Assembly (NCBI RefSeq): GCF_910592395.1
Contig: NC_088320.1
Coordinates: 7,440,001 to 7,504,000 of the forward strand
Length of the DNA: 64,000 nucleotides
Reading direction: 5' to 3'
Origin: Lineus longissimus
Taxonomy: Eukaryota; Nemertea; Pilidiophora; Heteronemertea; Lineidae
Shown piece after piece: positions 10,733 through 23,421 of the stretch; the stretch's first letter is position 1, and each line of letters opens with the position of its first letter. The position numbers and the translations under genes were made by a program. The notes beneath the pieces were generated by a model. The model was not told the origin of the DNA. It saw only the letters and a program-made list of their open reading frames with translations, and searched no databases.

Positions 10733-12986
10733 GGTCTTTAAATTTTATAGCACTTTAGTATCGATCGCCATCAAGTACCTTTTTTTACTGCCAGTTATTT
10801 GTCAGAGATGTAACGTATTGCAGTGACAGGTTGTACAGAAGCCACTGTCAATTCCGAGACGAATTTCCTCTGCTCAACGTTGCAATAATCCTTTTGAAAA
10901 ATTACTCAAAATTCTTGCAAGTCACGAGGAGTAACAGCTGCGAGCCAGGAATTTGGGTTGGAGACACTATAAACATCGAAAAGAACATGTACACTTTACA
11001 CATCCATGTTGTGCGTCAACCGAATTCTAACTGTGAGTATTATCTAACACTGACATATTGTTGAATTTGCAATTTTTTAGCAAAATGTTATTACATTCTA
11101 GAGCGTAAAGTCATTTTAAACACGAACATGCCGACACTTGCAGTATTTTCTATTTGTGTGTTTGTGTGTTCTTCTGACGTGTATACGCGACCTATCAGGA
11201 CCCTTCACGGAAGAACGTAAGCTTTATTCAAGCGTATGCTGCGCGGTCATGACTAGAGATAGTGATGACTAGAGAATCAGGTCCATACTGTGCGGTATTC
11301 AGACGCGCGTTTTTTGCAACAAATTTGCTCTCTTCATGGATCAAAATTGCGAACGAACTACGTAATCGTTTAATGTGTACTTATGACGTAATTATGCTGT
11401 GCCTTGATTGTTTTGGGCGTAATTCTGGACATTCCCAAGGTAGGTCCGCGCCCGTGCTCGTGTCCTTTTGATCGAGACCCTGTCGGAGCGCATTTATTGC
11501 TGCATTCGTCACATCCTGGAATGGGTCAATTAAGTTTATGATGAAAGTTAAGTCCATTAAAATATTGGATCACGTAAGTGTCCATTATAATAGGTAAGAA
11601 AATATGTCACCTAGTTCCTTTCGTCAACGATAAGTCGTTTAAAATAGAATCACATAATTGTTTTAGTTGATGAATGGTTATATCTTATGTTTATGCGTTA
11701 CTGTATAGTTTGTGGAGTGTATCTGATGAATGTAAATGCAGTTTTAAGAGGGGAAATCCGTTGTTCTTCTAGCAAATCTATTTTTGGCTTGTCGGAGAAT
11801 CCCAAAATTCCAGGACGGTTTGATGAACGAAAAATGTGTGTCAGATAGAATTTTATGCGAATTATATATTTTTCTGGTAACGAATTCAGCTAAACAATTG
11901 TAACGAATGATTGTATAGTTTCTGGGCTGTTTTTGAAAAATGTTAAGGCCATTTTAAGGGGGAAAACCGTCATTTCTGACCCATTCTATTTTTAGCCTTT
12001 ATCGGTTTCCCCAGGCATGTGATTAGACAGCAGATTCATTGCTAAATGGTATCAACAAGCCTACAGACCCCTCCTTCCACACCCACAACCAAAGCCACGC
12101 CCCTACGTGATCTCAGTCGCCGCCAGGCTTGTTAAGTAAACAGTCGACACATAATCTGGACACATTTTAATCCAAAATATTGTTCCTGTCTTTGATGGAG
12201 TAGACGCGTAAAATATTTAAAACCTGCGCTCATCGAAACCATGCGACTCAACGCAACGCCTTTAAAGTTCTACCGTTGCTGCCATATTTTGAAACGAAAG
12301 ATCGATGTTCGTCGGCTTCACTCCATTTAATGCCTTTTTGTAACGTTTGACAAAATGTGAAAACCTGATATCTCGCTTGTAAGTGACTCGTTTTCGATAT
12401 AATTTTTATGCTAGGTACTCCAAGCAATGAAACATCACTAATCATACGGGTGTTTGATTTGACGTACTTTTTAAGGTCAGAAAGATTAAATGGCTTAACA
12501 TTTCTTTTTGGCTATATATTATAGCACGTTTTTTAACCAGCATCAGTTGTCTACGCAGTGAACATCATGGTCCCTGGCCTTTTCATTTTCAAATTGCCTT
12601 CGGTGTTGTTGAGGCTGTAGTCGACATATAACTTGATCAGGGTCGCAAGTTCGAATCCCGGTCGAGTTGTCCTAATTAAATGAAGCCAAGATGCGGATTC
12701 GACACTTGCATTCATGTTTCAAGAAGACTGGTCGTCTATTGCCAAAGTATGACAGTAGATGGCTCACCTTAAATCGCCAAGCCAGACCCCCCCCCCCCCC
12801 AGGAAAACTGGCAGATCTGACATTATGTGTTGCCTCATCATGGTGGGTAGGGGAATTTTCATCCTTGCCCAAGTTATCCCTTTCAACTGAAGAAATCAGG
12901 AGTGGTTGCTCCCCTTTTCATCAAATTTCATTTTTATTATGTTCGCCCAGCGTCAACACTGATAAAACTTCCCCAACTATTCTACA
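10733..12986. other. Non-coding, includes a diverged direct repeat
   Basis: About 11,702-11,810 and 11,912-12,010 are related in direct orientation: both run TGTATAGTTT, then a TTTTAAG followed by a G-run, then a CTATTTTT followed by GGCTT or AGCCTT. No supported exon. A tRNA T-arm-like TTCGAATCC near 12,652 lacks a matching stem. Confidence 0.4.
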
Positions 12987-13072
12987 ATGAAGGTGTTCGT
13001 ACTCCTCATAGTTGCTGCACTGTTGCTCACTGCTACTCAAGCGGGACTGAGCAAGAGAAGATACCCAACAAA
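12987..13072 (+). CDS. Orphan first exon encoding a signal peptide
   Basis: ATG at 12,987 opens a textbook secretion signal (MKVFVLLIVAALLLTATQA), followed by GLSKRRYPTK with a dibasic site. A strong donor GTGAGTAC directly follows at 13,073, which would leave phase 2. Without splicing the frame stops at once, so this must be a first exon if it is real. I could not settle the next exon. A candidate acceptor at about 13,374 would extend an open frame to a stop at 13,530-13,532, but that stretch also resembles a tRNA-derived repeat. It may encode a small secreted peptide or be a gene remnant. Confidence 0.5.
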
Positions 13073-13375
13073 GTGAGTACATGTTCAATCTTCGTAGTAC
13101 GTGGCACGGAATCTGGGGAATTTCGGCCTAGGTCAATGCTTTGATTTACTGACTGTTTTCCCCCTAGATAATCAATACTTAAGCCAATGAAAGGACAACC
13201 TCCTTTTAGTATAATGTTAATAAACGTTGTGGTGTTTGATTCTTCTAACGATGATGTAATGTCGTCTACTTTATTACATGGACACACGTTATATGCGTAA
13301 CGTAACTCACCAATGACAAAAAAACTTTCAAATGGCTTTTTTTGTGATGCATTTATTTTCAAAGGCCAGCATCTG

Positions 13376-13440
13376 CGCGCTGGTTAGAGCACCCTGTACT
13401 ATCCAGGAGAGGAATCTCGGTGAGGTGGACGGCCTGACTT
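13376..13440 (+). repeat. tRNA-like segment, possible SINE head
   Basis: GCGCTGGTTAGAGCACC matches a tRNA D-arm/A-box, and CCTG..CAGG could form an anticodon stem with a seven-base loop. The T-loop is missing, so this is not an intact tRNA. It could be a tRNA-derived SINE relic or chance. Confidence 0.3.
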
Positions 13441-13895
13441 ACATGCACAACTTGGTTGAGGGCTATTACCCAGGGGTGCCTGCCGTTGTTCCATATTCTA
13501 AAATACTTTGGTACCGTAAAGTCAACTTTTAAATGGAAAATGCATAAGCCTCGTTCTGAGAGTGGAGTGTTTTGGACACGCAACCAAGATGCTCTACCAA
13601 AGTTCCCTCGGGTTGCACTAAAATGTGGAAACCATGCACACGTCACGTCAATGGAATTTCAGCTCACTTCAGAAGTTTGAGGCTCTCAAAACACTGCTTC
13701 AAACACAAATCAGCCAAGGAAGCATCAACCACCCTAAGTTTTTTAATGAGCACTACACATATTTGCCGAGAAAAACGCTCCAAATAGCCCATTTGCGCGG
13801 ATTTTAGGATCACTTGAGCGAGCCGATGCGGACTTCCTATGCGCGCTGTACAAAATGTACATGTCTCATTTTCTGTAACGTAGCCGTAACATAAT

Positions 13896-14180
13896 CTATA
13901 CTATAATGCGCGTTGTGGCCGCTAAATAGGAGGCGATTTTTGTTTCAAAATTGGGCCTCGGAAATGCGTCGAATTCTTGCAACTTTTGGCTTCGTAGGTG
14001 TGGATCATAAGTAAGAGTGTCACTGAGGGTGTCATACGTCGAATATCTTGGTGGTTTTGGAATAAACAACAACTTTTCAGAGAGCACGTCGACTGGAGAG
14101 CTCCGCTCATTCTCAAAAGCATACACAAACTTCACGCATATTCTCCCTGCCACATCAATATTAGCTTCCAGCACCTATGT
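13896..14180 (-). CDS. Possible internal or terminal exon, unknown protein
   Basis: A minus-strand frame of about 92 codons ends with a stop and is preceded by a plausible acceptor (ACTACATAG) at its 5' side. Composition is protein-like (KLLFIPKPPRYSTYDTLSD, then DPHLRSQKLQEFDAF). I do not recognise the family, and no neighbouring exon supports it. Confidence 0.25.
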
Positions 14181-14844
14181 AGTGCTATACAACCTGGTCC
14201 ATGGTGCAGGGTATTAGCAGGGAGATTAATGATTAGCCTATTCTATTTTAGTTCTATTCGAGAAACACTGACCGGAGTGATAAGGCAAATTCTGCAGGGT
14301 GGCCTACCGGAACATGCAGTCAGGGTATCAATAAGCAGTTATGCCAGGATGGACAAAATATGTACAGTGGCCAGCGCTTGCTCTTTGATTTATTCTTTAC
14401 TGAATGATGTTGCCGTTTGAATTGCGTTCTGCATCTCTCCATGAGCCTGGCTTTGGTCCGACAGTGGCATTGGGTACGGGAGTGGGTAGGTGATATGCCT
14501 AATATGTGAGGCCCTTATTTGGAACAGGACCTGCTGTCACTGGTCTCAATGCATTGTGCAAAATAGCGTACTCCAATCAATCTATTGGGGGTTGCATGTA
14601 GATAGCAGCATTAAGTCCCTAAATGCAGTTCATTTCGTGTTTAACCTTTAATAAAACTTCAGTAACGTTAGAAATTTAATGTAGTTCAATCATCGTGCCC
14701 ATTTAACTAATGTATATTACATTTCAACTTTGCCCGCTCCATGGGTATATGCTAGTGTAAACAATGGGGGCCGGCGATGGATGGAATTTGCCAAATTCGC
14801 ACATATTCAAGTTATTTTCGTGGCCTATCTTTTTAAGTTTGAGG

Positions 14845-14998
14845 TATTTTAGAATGGGTGGAGCTAAAATGGGTGGAGCTAAAATTTCGTCCAAACCCTC
14901 GCCTGTCGGCTCGGGTTTGGACTGTATTTTAGCTCCACCCTCGAGTGTCTTGGTAACTCAACCAAGGTCCTCCGCCTCGGGTTCAATTCCTTAAACCA
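14845..14998 (+). repeat. R1 family fragment with strong hairpin
   Basis: GGGTGGAGCTAAAAT (partly doubled) faces ATTTTAGCTCCACCC, with an inner stem TCCAAACCC / GGGTTTGGA. This is the hairpin core of dispersed family R1 and has no coding capacity. Confidence 0.65.
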
Positions 14999-15744
14999 TG
15001 GGTTCTTTTGAGGTTACCTTCAATTACCCAATTGCGTCTTCTTTAGTTTTCGGCGACTTGGCTTGCGTCCCAAGGCCATCTTCCCATGAGAGGCGTTTTA
15101 ATATTTTCTAAATACACTTGCACAAAGCCCTGCTAACATTGAATCACACTCACGATGATGTGGTGTTCAGAAAGCCAGTGCCAAACCAGACTGCGGGACA
15201 AAGAAATATCTATCTCAACCTATACGTGATGCTACCAGTTACACGTACGGACGGCCTCTGTTAGCTTGGCAGGTTTCCGCCTTTCTGTTGACACAGAAGA
15301 ATCCACCTCATGTAGACTTTTCTAGTAAACATGGTATAGAATTGGTGTAAGGATTGGGAAGACGCACTGAATGATCAGCATAATTGTTTGACCAGCTCTG
15401 TATCTCATTAATGTTGTCATCTGCATTGTTTAATGTTTTAATTACAGAGGCCTGGTTTAGGGACAGTGGGGGTGATTCACATGTGATGTAGTGGTCAAGA
15501 TATCTCACCAAAGCATGTCAAGTTCGGCAGGGCTCAAGTTTATTTTATGAGCGATAAAAATACCTGATGTTGGAGGATGCCTGTGATCACGTTGGTTTGG
15601 TTTGTCTGTTCTCTGTAGTATATTACGTTCTTCATATTTCAGTTGCCCAGACAGCGGTTGTGGCAAGTTGGCCCTCGGGTCGCAGTGCTTCAATAGCCCG
15701 TCCTGCAGCACGGGAAAATGTGTTGATCACACTTGCGTTGAGTA
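14999..15744. other. No gene seen
   Basis: Unique non-coding sequence up to the start of the block shared with the left window edge. The shared block may extend further left than 15,745, but its partner lies outside the window. Confidence 0.4.
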
Positions 15745-17520
15745 GAGTGAACTACCACGACGGGATGCATTCGTGACAATATTATTACACTCTTGATGTT
15801 AGCGCAAGCAATAAAAATATTCTGATCAGAATTTCGTGCATTTTTGTACATACTCTATATCTCCGGAACCATAACACTATTATTGGCATTGAAAATTCGT
15901 TCCAATACTCTAGACTCAACGATCTAACACCGGTTCATTAACTTGAGACATGACCGCCCCCAGCATAATACGCATTGAACAGATCCCATCTCGGTTGTGG
16001 CAAGATGATGGAGATTGGTTGGCATTCGATACAGTGGTCTTCATTACTCAGCACTCGATGATTTTCTCCGGCCTGAAAGCTAATCATCGAGTGCTGACCC
16101 GGCGACTCGGACCGCTCACTCAGTCGTTTTTTTTATTAGATCCATGGCTCCAGGAAGCACCTTACAAGTGCATCATTCCACATGGAAAGGATCGACGCAT
16201 GGAGAGTTAACTCGGGTCAAATCGGAATCAACATCGGAAAAGCGTGATATTTCAGTCAAATTTTGAATTTTTCCTTTTTTTGCAATTTGGTGATGGAAAC
16301 TACTCAAGGACGTAACTGGGCAGCCGACAGTTTTATAATATTCCCCTTAACAATACCAATGGTCCTTTTATGAGATGAAAAAGTATCATCCTTGTATCTA
16401 TCTGTTTCGTGATGGCACCAAATTTGGACGAATTTATGGAACCAATCTAGTTTGTTTGGGTTTTTTGCTTCAATCTACAATGTTTCACGCCCTTTAGAAA
16501 AAAAACACCAAGACTAGGTTCAAAGAATTGGCTGTTAAAATCAATGATATTGATCAAAGTACCACTACATTTACATAACAAACATTCAATTGCTTATATT
16601 TAATGCGTTCATTTCATTCTTTGAGGTACTTTTGATTCCATTTTTCGTCCTGCACAGACTGTGAAGTTTTTGATGTGTTCAGTAAATGTGTAAAAAAACA
16701 ATTTGTTATCGATTGAAATTGATGTAAACTGTATACAATCATGTTAAATTATCGTTGCTTCGATAATTATATCAAGTTGACCACGTTAGTGCAGTTCTTG
16801 ATAAACGTCTCCAACAAGTGTATGAAAGTGTGACAGTTGATGGTTACCATGCGATGTCTTTAGTGTAACATTTCATTACATTGAATGACATTCTCCAGTC
16901 ACCGCCCCATTTGACGAGGTTGTCGACGTCCTCCTGCAATGCAAGCTGTTGGCAACATATCGTATATTCCTGTAGAGAATGTAGTCATCGGCAATAATAT
17001 GGAATTGGTGATACTGATTTTGGAAGGTCAGGAGTGAAGTAGGACAAGAAGTTGGACAAGCCCTGTGCACTGGAGCATAACTGAGTCTAGAGTCAAAATC
17101 ACAATTATCATCCCTAAATTCGCGTCATTGGCGCGCTACTCAGGGCGTAGGTCGTGCGTATGTCGCTTACACGAAACATAGAGAGATAAGCGCGACGCAC
17201 AACTTGCGCGTACGTTGCGCGTCGTCAAAAGTGCGATATAGGACAGTTTATACCAAAGTGATCCAGTTTTAGACGGGAGGTTTGTTGTGAGACACCGCAT
17301 CAAAGGCTTTTTAGAAGTCTGTCGGGCTTGTTTGAGCAAGACCTGGAACGAGATTAGCCTTGGGGTAGGAACTCTGACAGGTGTCATTGTGATGTCTACA
17401 TTCGTATCATCGGTTGGCAGTGTGTTCGCATAAGTAGGAGGTTCGCAAACTTTGCCATTTTCGCATTTGCAACTGTTGGCAATAGTTAAAATGATTCCGA
17501 CGATCTCCTTCTTTTTGGTG
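15745..17520. repeat. Repeat block copy A
   Basis: Direct repeat of 1-1,776. Its part from about 16,285 is also shared with 27,990-29,340, the start of the second 11-kb unit. It contains the hairpin at 16,048-16,097. Confidence 0.85.
16790..17345 (-). pseudogene. Non-LTR reverse transcriptase fragment, copy A
   Basis: Same degraded domain as at 1,019-1,600: VIADDYILYR is followed by a disrupted LQ-D box. It lacks a segment present in copy B that encodes the TKREFRVVVNGE box. Not functional. Confidence 0.7.
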
Positions 17521-17741
17521 AGGCCGTCGGTGAGTCAGCCATTACTACCGTGACTATGTTTATTTTTACAATAGGTAGTACGGCTGTGTCTTTTCCGGTT
17601 ACCTTTGGGTATCGGATGTCCAGCTTTTGTGATGTACCAGACCAATCGTTGGGCCTGGGGATGAGACTTTGCGACTCTGAGGACAGAGTACATGTTGTGT
17701 GTGTTCAAGTAAACGAGCTGTAGAACGTGTGCAAATAGTTG

Positions 17742-18270
17742 GGTAACCGGAAAAACGCTGACCGACCGACCTACCGACCTACCAACCCAAGGAGTTTCGT
17801 AGTTGAGTCTCAGGTCTCATAAGTCAATGTGATATATCCAACCCACGATAGCAGGTCATGTGAAATGAAATTGTAAACAAGCGCACGTGCGCTGGTCAAA
17901 TGACAACAAATGCATGTTGCGCGTTGCAGTTCATGCATTGCATCGGTCGAGACACTCGAGTAGAAAAACTACAGTGCATAGATTAGGCCCAAATCATGTT
18001 TTTATATCCACCGAACATGCAGACAAAGCATATCTTTAGAGTATCGTTATCAGTTCCTTACCGCGTGGGCTCGTTTTCCCGGTATAAGTGACTGAAGATG
18101 CTGCTGTCAGACATGTCCGAATCCATCACGTCCATTGCGCTGGGCACCACACAGATACATGTGCTATAGAAAAGCGAAAGGGATACTGTATATGACGGTA
18201 GGTCGGTAGGTCGGTAGGTCGGTAGGTCGGTAGTTCGGTCGGTCGGTCGGTCGGCGTTTTTCCGGTTACC
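17742..18270. mobile_element. Foldback element with tetranucleotide-repeat arms
   Basis: Starts GGTAACCGGAAAAACGC and ends with the reverse complement GCGTTTTTCCGGTTACC. Inside both ends are runs of GACC/TACC or GGTC/GGTA tetramers. It is flanked by a 10-bp direct repeat CAAATAGTTG (17,732-17,741 and 18,271-18,280). The tandem copy B has the uninterrupted target (CCAATAGTTG at 29,592-29,601), so this element inserted after the 11-kb duplication. There is no transposase frame. A target duplication of 9-10 bp recalls Mutator-like or Foldback elements; the class is inferred. Confidence 0.88.
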
Positions 18271-18304
18271 CAAATAGTTGGGGGGCCTGACAAGTGTTTC
18301 GATC

Positions 18305-18390
18305 GCAGTCCAAAACCACATTTTCGTTGTTTAATTTGAGATGTTTTAGAATAAAAATTGATACCTCCAGTTCGGTATCAATTCCTTTAG
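18305..18390 (+). repeat. R1 family fragment
   Basis: Carries the AACCACATTTTCGTTG and GAGATGTTTTAGAAT landmarks of family R1. Copy B keeps about 130 more bases of the same element (29,640-29,850), so unit A suffered a deletion here. Confidence 0.6.
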
Positions 18391-18409
18391 CCTAATATTT
18401 CCGGTAGTT

Positions 18410-18745
18410 CTACGGTACCCATGCTTCGGCACGATTGGTGATGCAAAACATTACGCCATATTGCTCCTCCTCAGCCATCCTTGTTGACACGTTATTCGCA
18501 GTATCAACAGTGGTAGATGTTGTTACCTTTACCTGTACCAGTCTGTTTGCAGTTAGAGCGGCCAGGATTAGATTTGATGTGTCCACGCAGTATATCGAGA
18601 CTTCAGGGTTTACTTTTTTCCTGGTTGCGCAAGACAAGCCATTGCTATAATTATTGCCAGAGAATGGTGCTGATGATTTTGTGGCAAATACGCATAGTTT
18701 GGCCTCGGAAACATACTTAGCAGTGTCAATATGATGTCTACATTT
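18410..18745 (-). CDS. Cysteine-containing open frame, unknown (unit A)
   Basis: A minus-strand frame open in both tandem units (partner 29,845-30,200). It has several cysteines and a protein-like run (VDTSNLILAALTANRLVQVK, then MAEEEQYGVMFC). Only a few base differences separate the copies, so conservation says little. The plus strand is also open here. I see no recognised domain and no confirmed splice sites. Confidence 0.25.
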   Translation of the reverse strand, partial: KCRHHIDTAKYVSEAKLCVFATKSSAPFSGNNYSNGLSCATRKKVNPEVSIYCVDTSNLILAALTANRLVQVKVTTSTTVDTANNVSTRMAEEEQYGVMFCITNRAEAWVP

Positions 18746-18959
18746 TGTGGACGAAAGTGCCGGAAAACACGGGCCAAAATCGAGAAACGATCCCTGCCGA
18801 GACTGCACCTTGCTGCAGCACCAGAAAGTTCCAGAAGTATCATCACGGGTGTATGCCGATCTATCTATTGACATTCAGCGTGTTCGATTTCTAGCACCGC
18901 GCTTTCGTAGAAACCGAATCTCGCGCCTTAAGGGACCCTTGGCATTATTAAGGGCAGTA

Positions 18960-19110
18960 TTACCCAGCTGTCGGCTGCCCAGCGCATCGTTCAACGTGGA
19001 AAGGGTCATGCATGGAGAGCTAACTCGGGTCAAATCGGAATCGACATCGTAAAAGCGCGATGATTCAGTCATATTTTGAATTTTCCTGTTAATGTCAATT
19101 TGTTGATGGA
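18960..19110 (+). repeat. Fragment of repeat-block sequence
   Basis: Resembles 430-560 and 16,175-16,300 (AACTCGGGTCAAATCGGAAT, then a GATGGAAACTACT motif). A reversed relative is at about 30,300-30,470. Confidence 0.6.
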
Positions 19111-22100
19111 AACTACTTATGTAGAATAGGAGGTGACTAGTGACGCGTTTCCTGGAGTTTATAGGATCTACCCTGTGTTGGTGCTGATATCGATTTTTCC
19201 GACGTCACGCTGATGGCGCTTGATTTATTAACCCGCAAATGCGACGATAATTGGAAATGAGCGGTGTGACGTGAACTTGGATCTTGGCGTAGTTTACTGA
19301 TGAACCAGAAGAAGAACAACCATACTGCAATAATAATACCAATGGTCCTGCCCGAGTAACCTTTGGATAAAGTAGCGTAAAAAAGAATGACCAGACACAC
19401 TACCGGGTGTGCGTGAACTAGAAAAACTACTCAATTTTTTCACATCCTAATATCAGTTTCTTCAAACAGCTATTCTATTTTTGCCAAACTGTAGTCTGAT
19501 GCAATCAACACTTTTGTGTATCTATTTTGTTATTATTATTCATTAACCTCCGAGACAGAGAATAAAAGGATATATATACAATATCACAGTAACACAATCA
19601 CATACAAGAGTCCTTCTAAAAATAAATATATTCATAGTTCGGTAATAAGTTTATGGTTGTTGTAATATGATTTCCAAACTTGTAATTCGAATAGACTCAA
19701 CAAACATTCCGTCTAAAGTAGCGTTACAGAAGGGAGACGTACGGAGAATGAAAGTGATGTATTAGTCTCCGTGCATTCCCTCCTTTCCCACGCCTCCTCG
19801 GAGATACCACATCTTTATCCTCAACCCTTGGATCCTCTCTGCTGACCTGGTACGCGGATCTGCCTGTATAAGATGGTTCTCTTATTTCTCACTAGATGGC
19901 ATGCTACCGCCGATCTTGTGTTCGGAAGCCCCCCCCCCCGCTGTTTCTAGCATATATTACCGTACCATACCTTTCAGACCATTGTGATTGATATAATTTT
20001 GCAACTCATAATATTACTTAAATGTGTCTTCTTAATTTTTGAACTACATATTTATTGCCAGTGTTAACGACTTATGATTGAGAACGCGTGATTTACAAAT
20101 AAAGTTAATCATCAATAGAATAGCCACACATATTAACCAATCAGAAGGCTTGTAACAAGAGCGCGCTTTGATCAGCTGATTTTTGTTTGCACATGTCGAT
20201 GCATGTCAGTCAGTTGGCCATGGCATAACAGTGACAGAATGACATACACGTTATAATAGGGGTAAAACATTCATCAAATTTATATTTGTTATGCAGGGTA
20301 GTTCAGTCACTTCGGCACATTTTCATATCGGCTATGAGCCTACATCAGCAGCATTAAAATGTGCACTTGTTTAACCTGAATAACAAAGCCGGCAAAGCCG
20401 AGGACACAACCAACAAAATTTGCCATTGCCATTAGACTGTTGTCGGTCGTCTTGCAGGCTATGCTACAGACTGCTCGTCCACAGTAATCAGATGGTTGAT
20501 GTCATCGATACCTTTGAAAGGGTGTCTCAGTCTGTACCACATCGTCACATAAGCCATTCCAGTTGGTTCATGATCTAAACAACCTCGCTTCTAGACTTCT
20601 ACGCTCAAAAACGCTGTGTCGAAAGTGTATATTGGCAGCATGCCAAGACTGGAGGCGAGAATAAAAGTGACTCATTCATGAAAACTTTCAATTTCGAAAG
20701 CAGCCTTCTTATTGGAGGCACACGAGATAAAACATTATGGCATGCTTTTCTTCAGAGGTATGAGGGGAGGTAACGGACCGAGTAACTCTGATGGTTCGGA
20801 ATGGAGATACCAGTGCTCGGGCGATTCCAAATGTGCAAACCTATGAATAAACGACGTTAATTCAACCATCTGTTCGAGCAATTTCATTCGCTGTGCGTCT
20901 GACGGATTTACGAAGGTCGGCGTTGAAGGATGGGGATTTGGATTGACGCGCACCGATAATAAACCAGTGTGCGAAAAGCGATGATAAGCTGTTCATGATT
21001 TGCTGGCAAAACCAAGTTGCGAGCGGAATAACAAGTTGGCGGCAAAACAAGTAGGATGACGGCATGGCGGCAAAAGGTAGTTTAGAACTCTATCAATCCG
21101 ACGGTTCAATTCAATTGCAATCTTTCAAACAGAAGTGGTTTGGCATTTTTCGTACAATGAATTAAATCGTAAACGTAATTTGTGACACAACATCAGGGCA
21201 ATAGTTGAGCACTCCATTTTCCGATTTCATGATGAATACTTGATGAATGAACATTACGTCAAACTTATGCTTCTGTTTTTGATTGAAATATTCCACTTTA
21301 TATAACAACCTTGACCTCAGATCAGATAAGCAACATGCCTGAAGCCATTTTAGTAAAACATGCCTACAACTAGTCACATCTCGTACAAATCGCTCGTGAG
21401 AAGCGGGGTCAGGTCTAAAAAGGCTAAAATTGTTATACCAAGCAGATTTGTTACCACTAGTGTCCACTTCACTTAATCAATGCAAAAAATTAAATAAATA
21501 AATAGCACCTACGCCATGTCTTGATTTATCACGAAGAGTAGCAATCTCAGCTTTTAAAAAATCCAACTCAATGCTAACGCAAAAAACCCAGTTTAAGGTC
21601 TTTATTAAAAAAACTGTTTGCCTCAGATAAGGTGTTAGTTTTGCCGTCGAGGTCATTTCGTTGTTTCGTGTTTCGTGCGTGTGGTAACGCATTACATGTT
21701 TCGCTGAGGCTGTTTACCACTTGTCTACTGTTGCCACCACATGACCGTCGTTAAAGTCAATATATGCGCAACACGTCAACAATGTAATTATTTTGTTTGT
21801 TTGCCTCTGTATGTACATGCTGTATTTCCCTTCATATAGGATTCGCAATATATCTGAACATACAATTATATAGGCAGTCATCTTATTAATAAATTAATGT
21901 CGACAAAATGTGCTAATATTTGAGCTTTTGTGCATTAGGGTGTGGGCCAAAGAAATAAAGCCTTGAAATCAGATGAGATATTTCTGAACTGTTGATTGCA
22001 CCAAATCGCCCGCTTCTCCGGACAAAACGAGCTGCGATGGCTGACAACGCGCGCTTTTTGTCCAATTGCGCTTTTTGGTGGTACCAGTCAACCAGAACCG

Positions 22101-22620
22101 CTAGTTGAAACGATTATTGCAGTGCGTCGTACTTCGCCACTGTGACTGTACACGCAGGCCAGTGATATTTGTCTTTTTTTAGATAACATTTAATATTTAC
22201 CAGCAGTCTGGGTTTTTTAGAACTTCAATTATGCAGTCCCATGCAATTATGGGGCAGCGCGTGCGCAATAATGATATTGCACGCTGAAATGCTTTAAACT
22301 GCATCGTTGGTGTTGATTCGATCAAGTCATCAAAGACTCATAAAGAGTCGCGGCGGCAACTGGGCATCAACGGTGAAAATCCCTAGGAGCAAAACACTTC
22401 AATTTGGGATATATCTGTGTTTACAAAATCGACGACCGATACGTGACTGCACATAATGTCTATCACTTTGGTTACTATTAATGTCCAAAGTGATTTGACG
22501 TTATGAAGGCACGTGAGGCTTTTTTCTTTTGCTAGACTGCTTCTTGTGTATTTCGTCGTATAGGATATGGACATACAACTACCGTTTCTAATCGATCTGG
22601 CTCGACATTGCATATTGCGC

Positions 22621-22622
<2 letters not shown>

Positions 22623-22656
<34 letters not shown>
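22623..22656. repeat. ATC trinucleotide microsatellite
   Basis: About eleven ATC units. The partner locus near 35,060 has fewer, interrupted units. Confidence 0.9.
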
Positions 22657-22659
<3 letters not shown>

Positions 22660-23357
22660 CATCATTACGTTTCTACTAGGCTTGATCACTATTCGGATTT
22701 ATTGTTATCTTCCCTAAATAAGCATGAGCTTAATCCCTCAATACCATGCAATAGGGTATGGTTCTCTCTTACACAAACAAATCATACACTGGACTATTTT
22801 GTTGACTTGTATCCGAGGAACCTAAGCCACAATAGCGTAGTCACCCACCTGGATGTTGTTGGAATAAAACAAACTTTAAAAATGCAATGTATATATATTC
22901 ATGTCAACATCTCTACTTCTTCACAGGAAGTACCACTAACGGAAAATACCTAACCAGCGCCACACACACCAACCATTCAAACTAATCATACCACACCACA
23001 CACTTCACCTCCATCGATCACAATCACACTAAACTATTCACCCAAACGCACACACATGCAAACCAATGTTACTTTGTGACAGGGACGCACAGCCGCGGCT
23101 TTCATCGAAGGTCGGAAAACAGTCAAGATCGACAAACATGCCTCATTATTATAGCTCTAAAATCGTTATTTTTCAGCGAATTAAGAAATTTAAAAGAGCT
23201 ATTTGCGATAGAGATACATTTTGTTGGCGAATTGTCCCCGAGATACACGAACTGAACGGCCAATCCCAAGGGTCATCAGGCCAATCTTGATGACAAGTAC
23301 CCCCAGAAAGGCTTCAAAATAGGGGTACTTACGGAAAATCATCAAGGGCAAAGAAAC

Positions 23358-23358
23358 G

Positions 23359-23421
<63 letters not shown>
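23358..23421. repeat. ATG trinucleotide microsatellite
   Basis: Twenty-one ATG units in a row. The partner in unit B (about 35,207-35,255) is short and mixed with GAC/GAT units. Confidence 0.95.

Noticed and set aside
12640-12670. tRNA gene around TTCGAATCC
   Set aside because: The T-stem does not pair and no D or anticodon arm is found upstream.
22560-22600. Signal-peptide exon for the PAN-containing gene at ATGGACATACAACTACCG
   Set aside because: The translation is not hydrophobic enough and no donor follows in the required phase.
22567-22953. Open frame with a histidine run
   Set aside because: The run is a translated ATC microsatellite; the partner frame in unit B differs in length and content.
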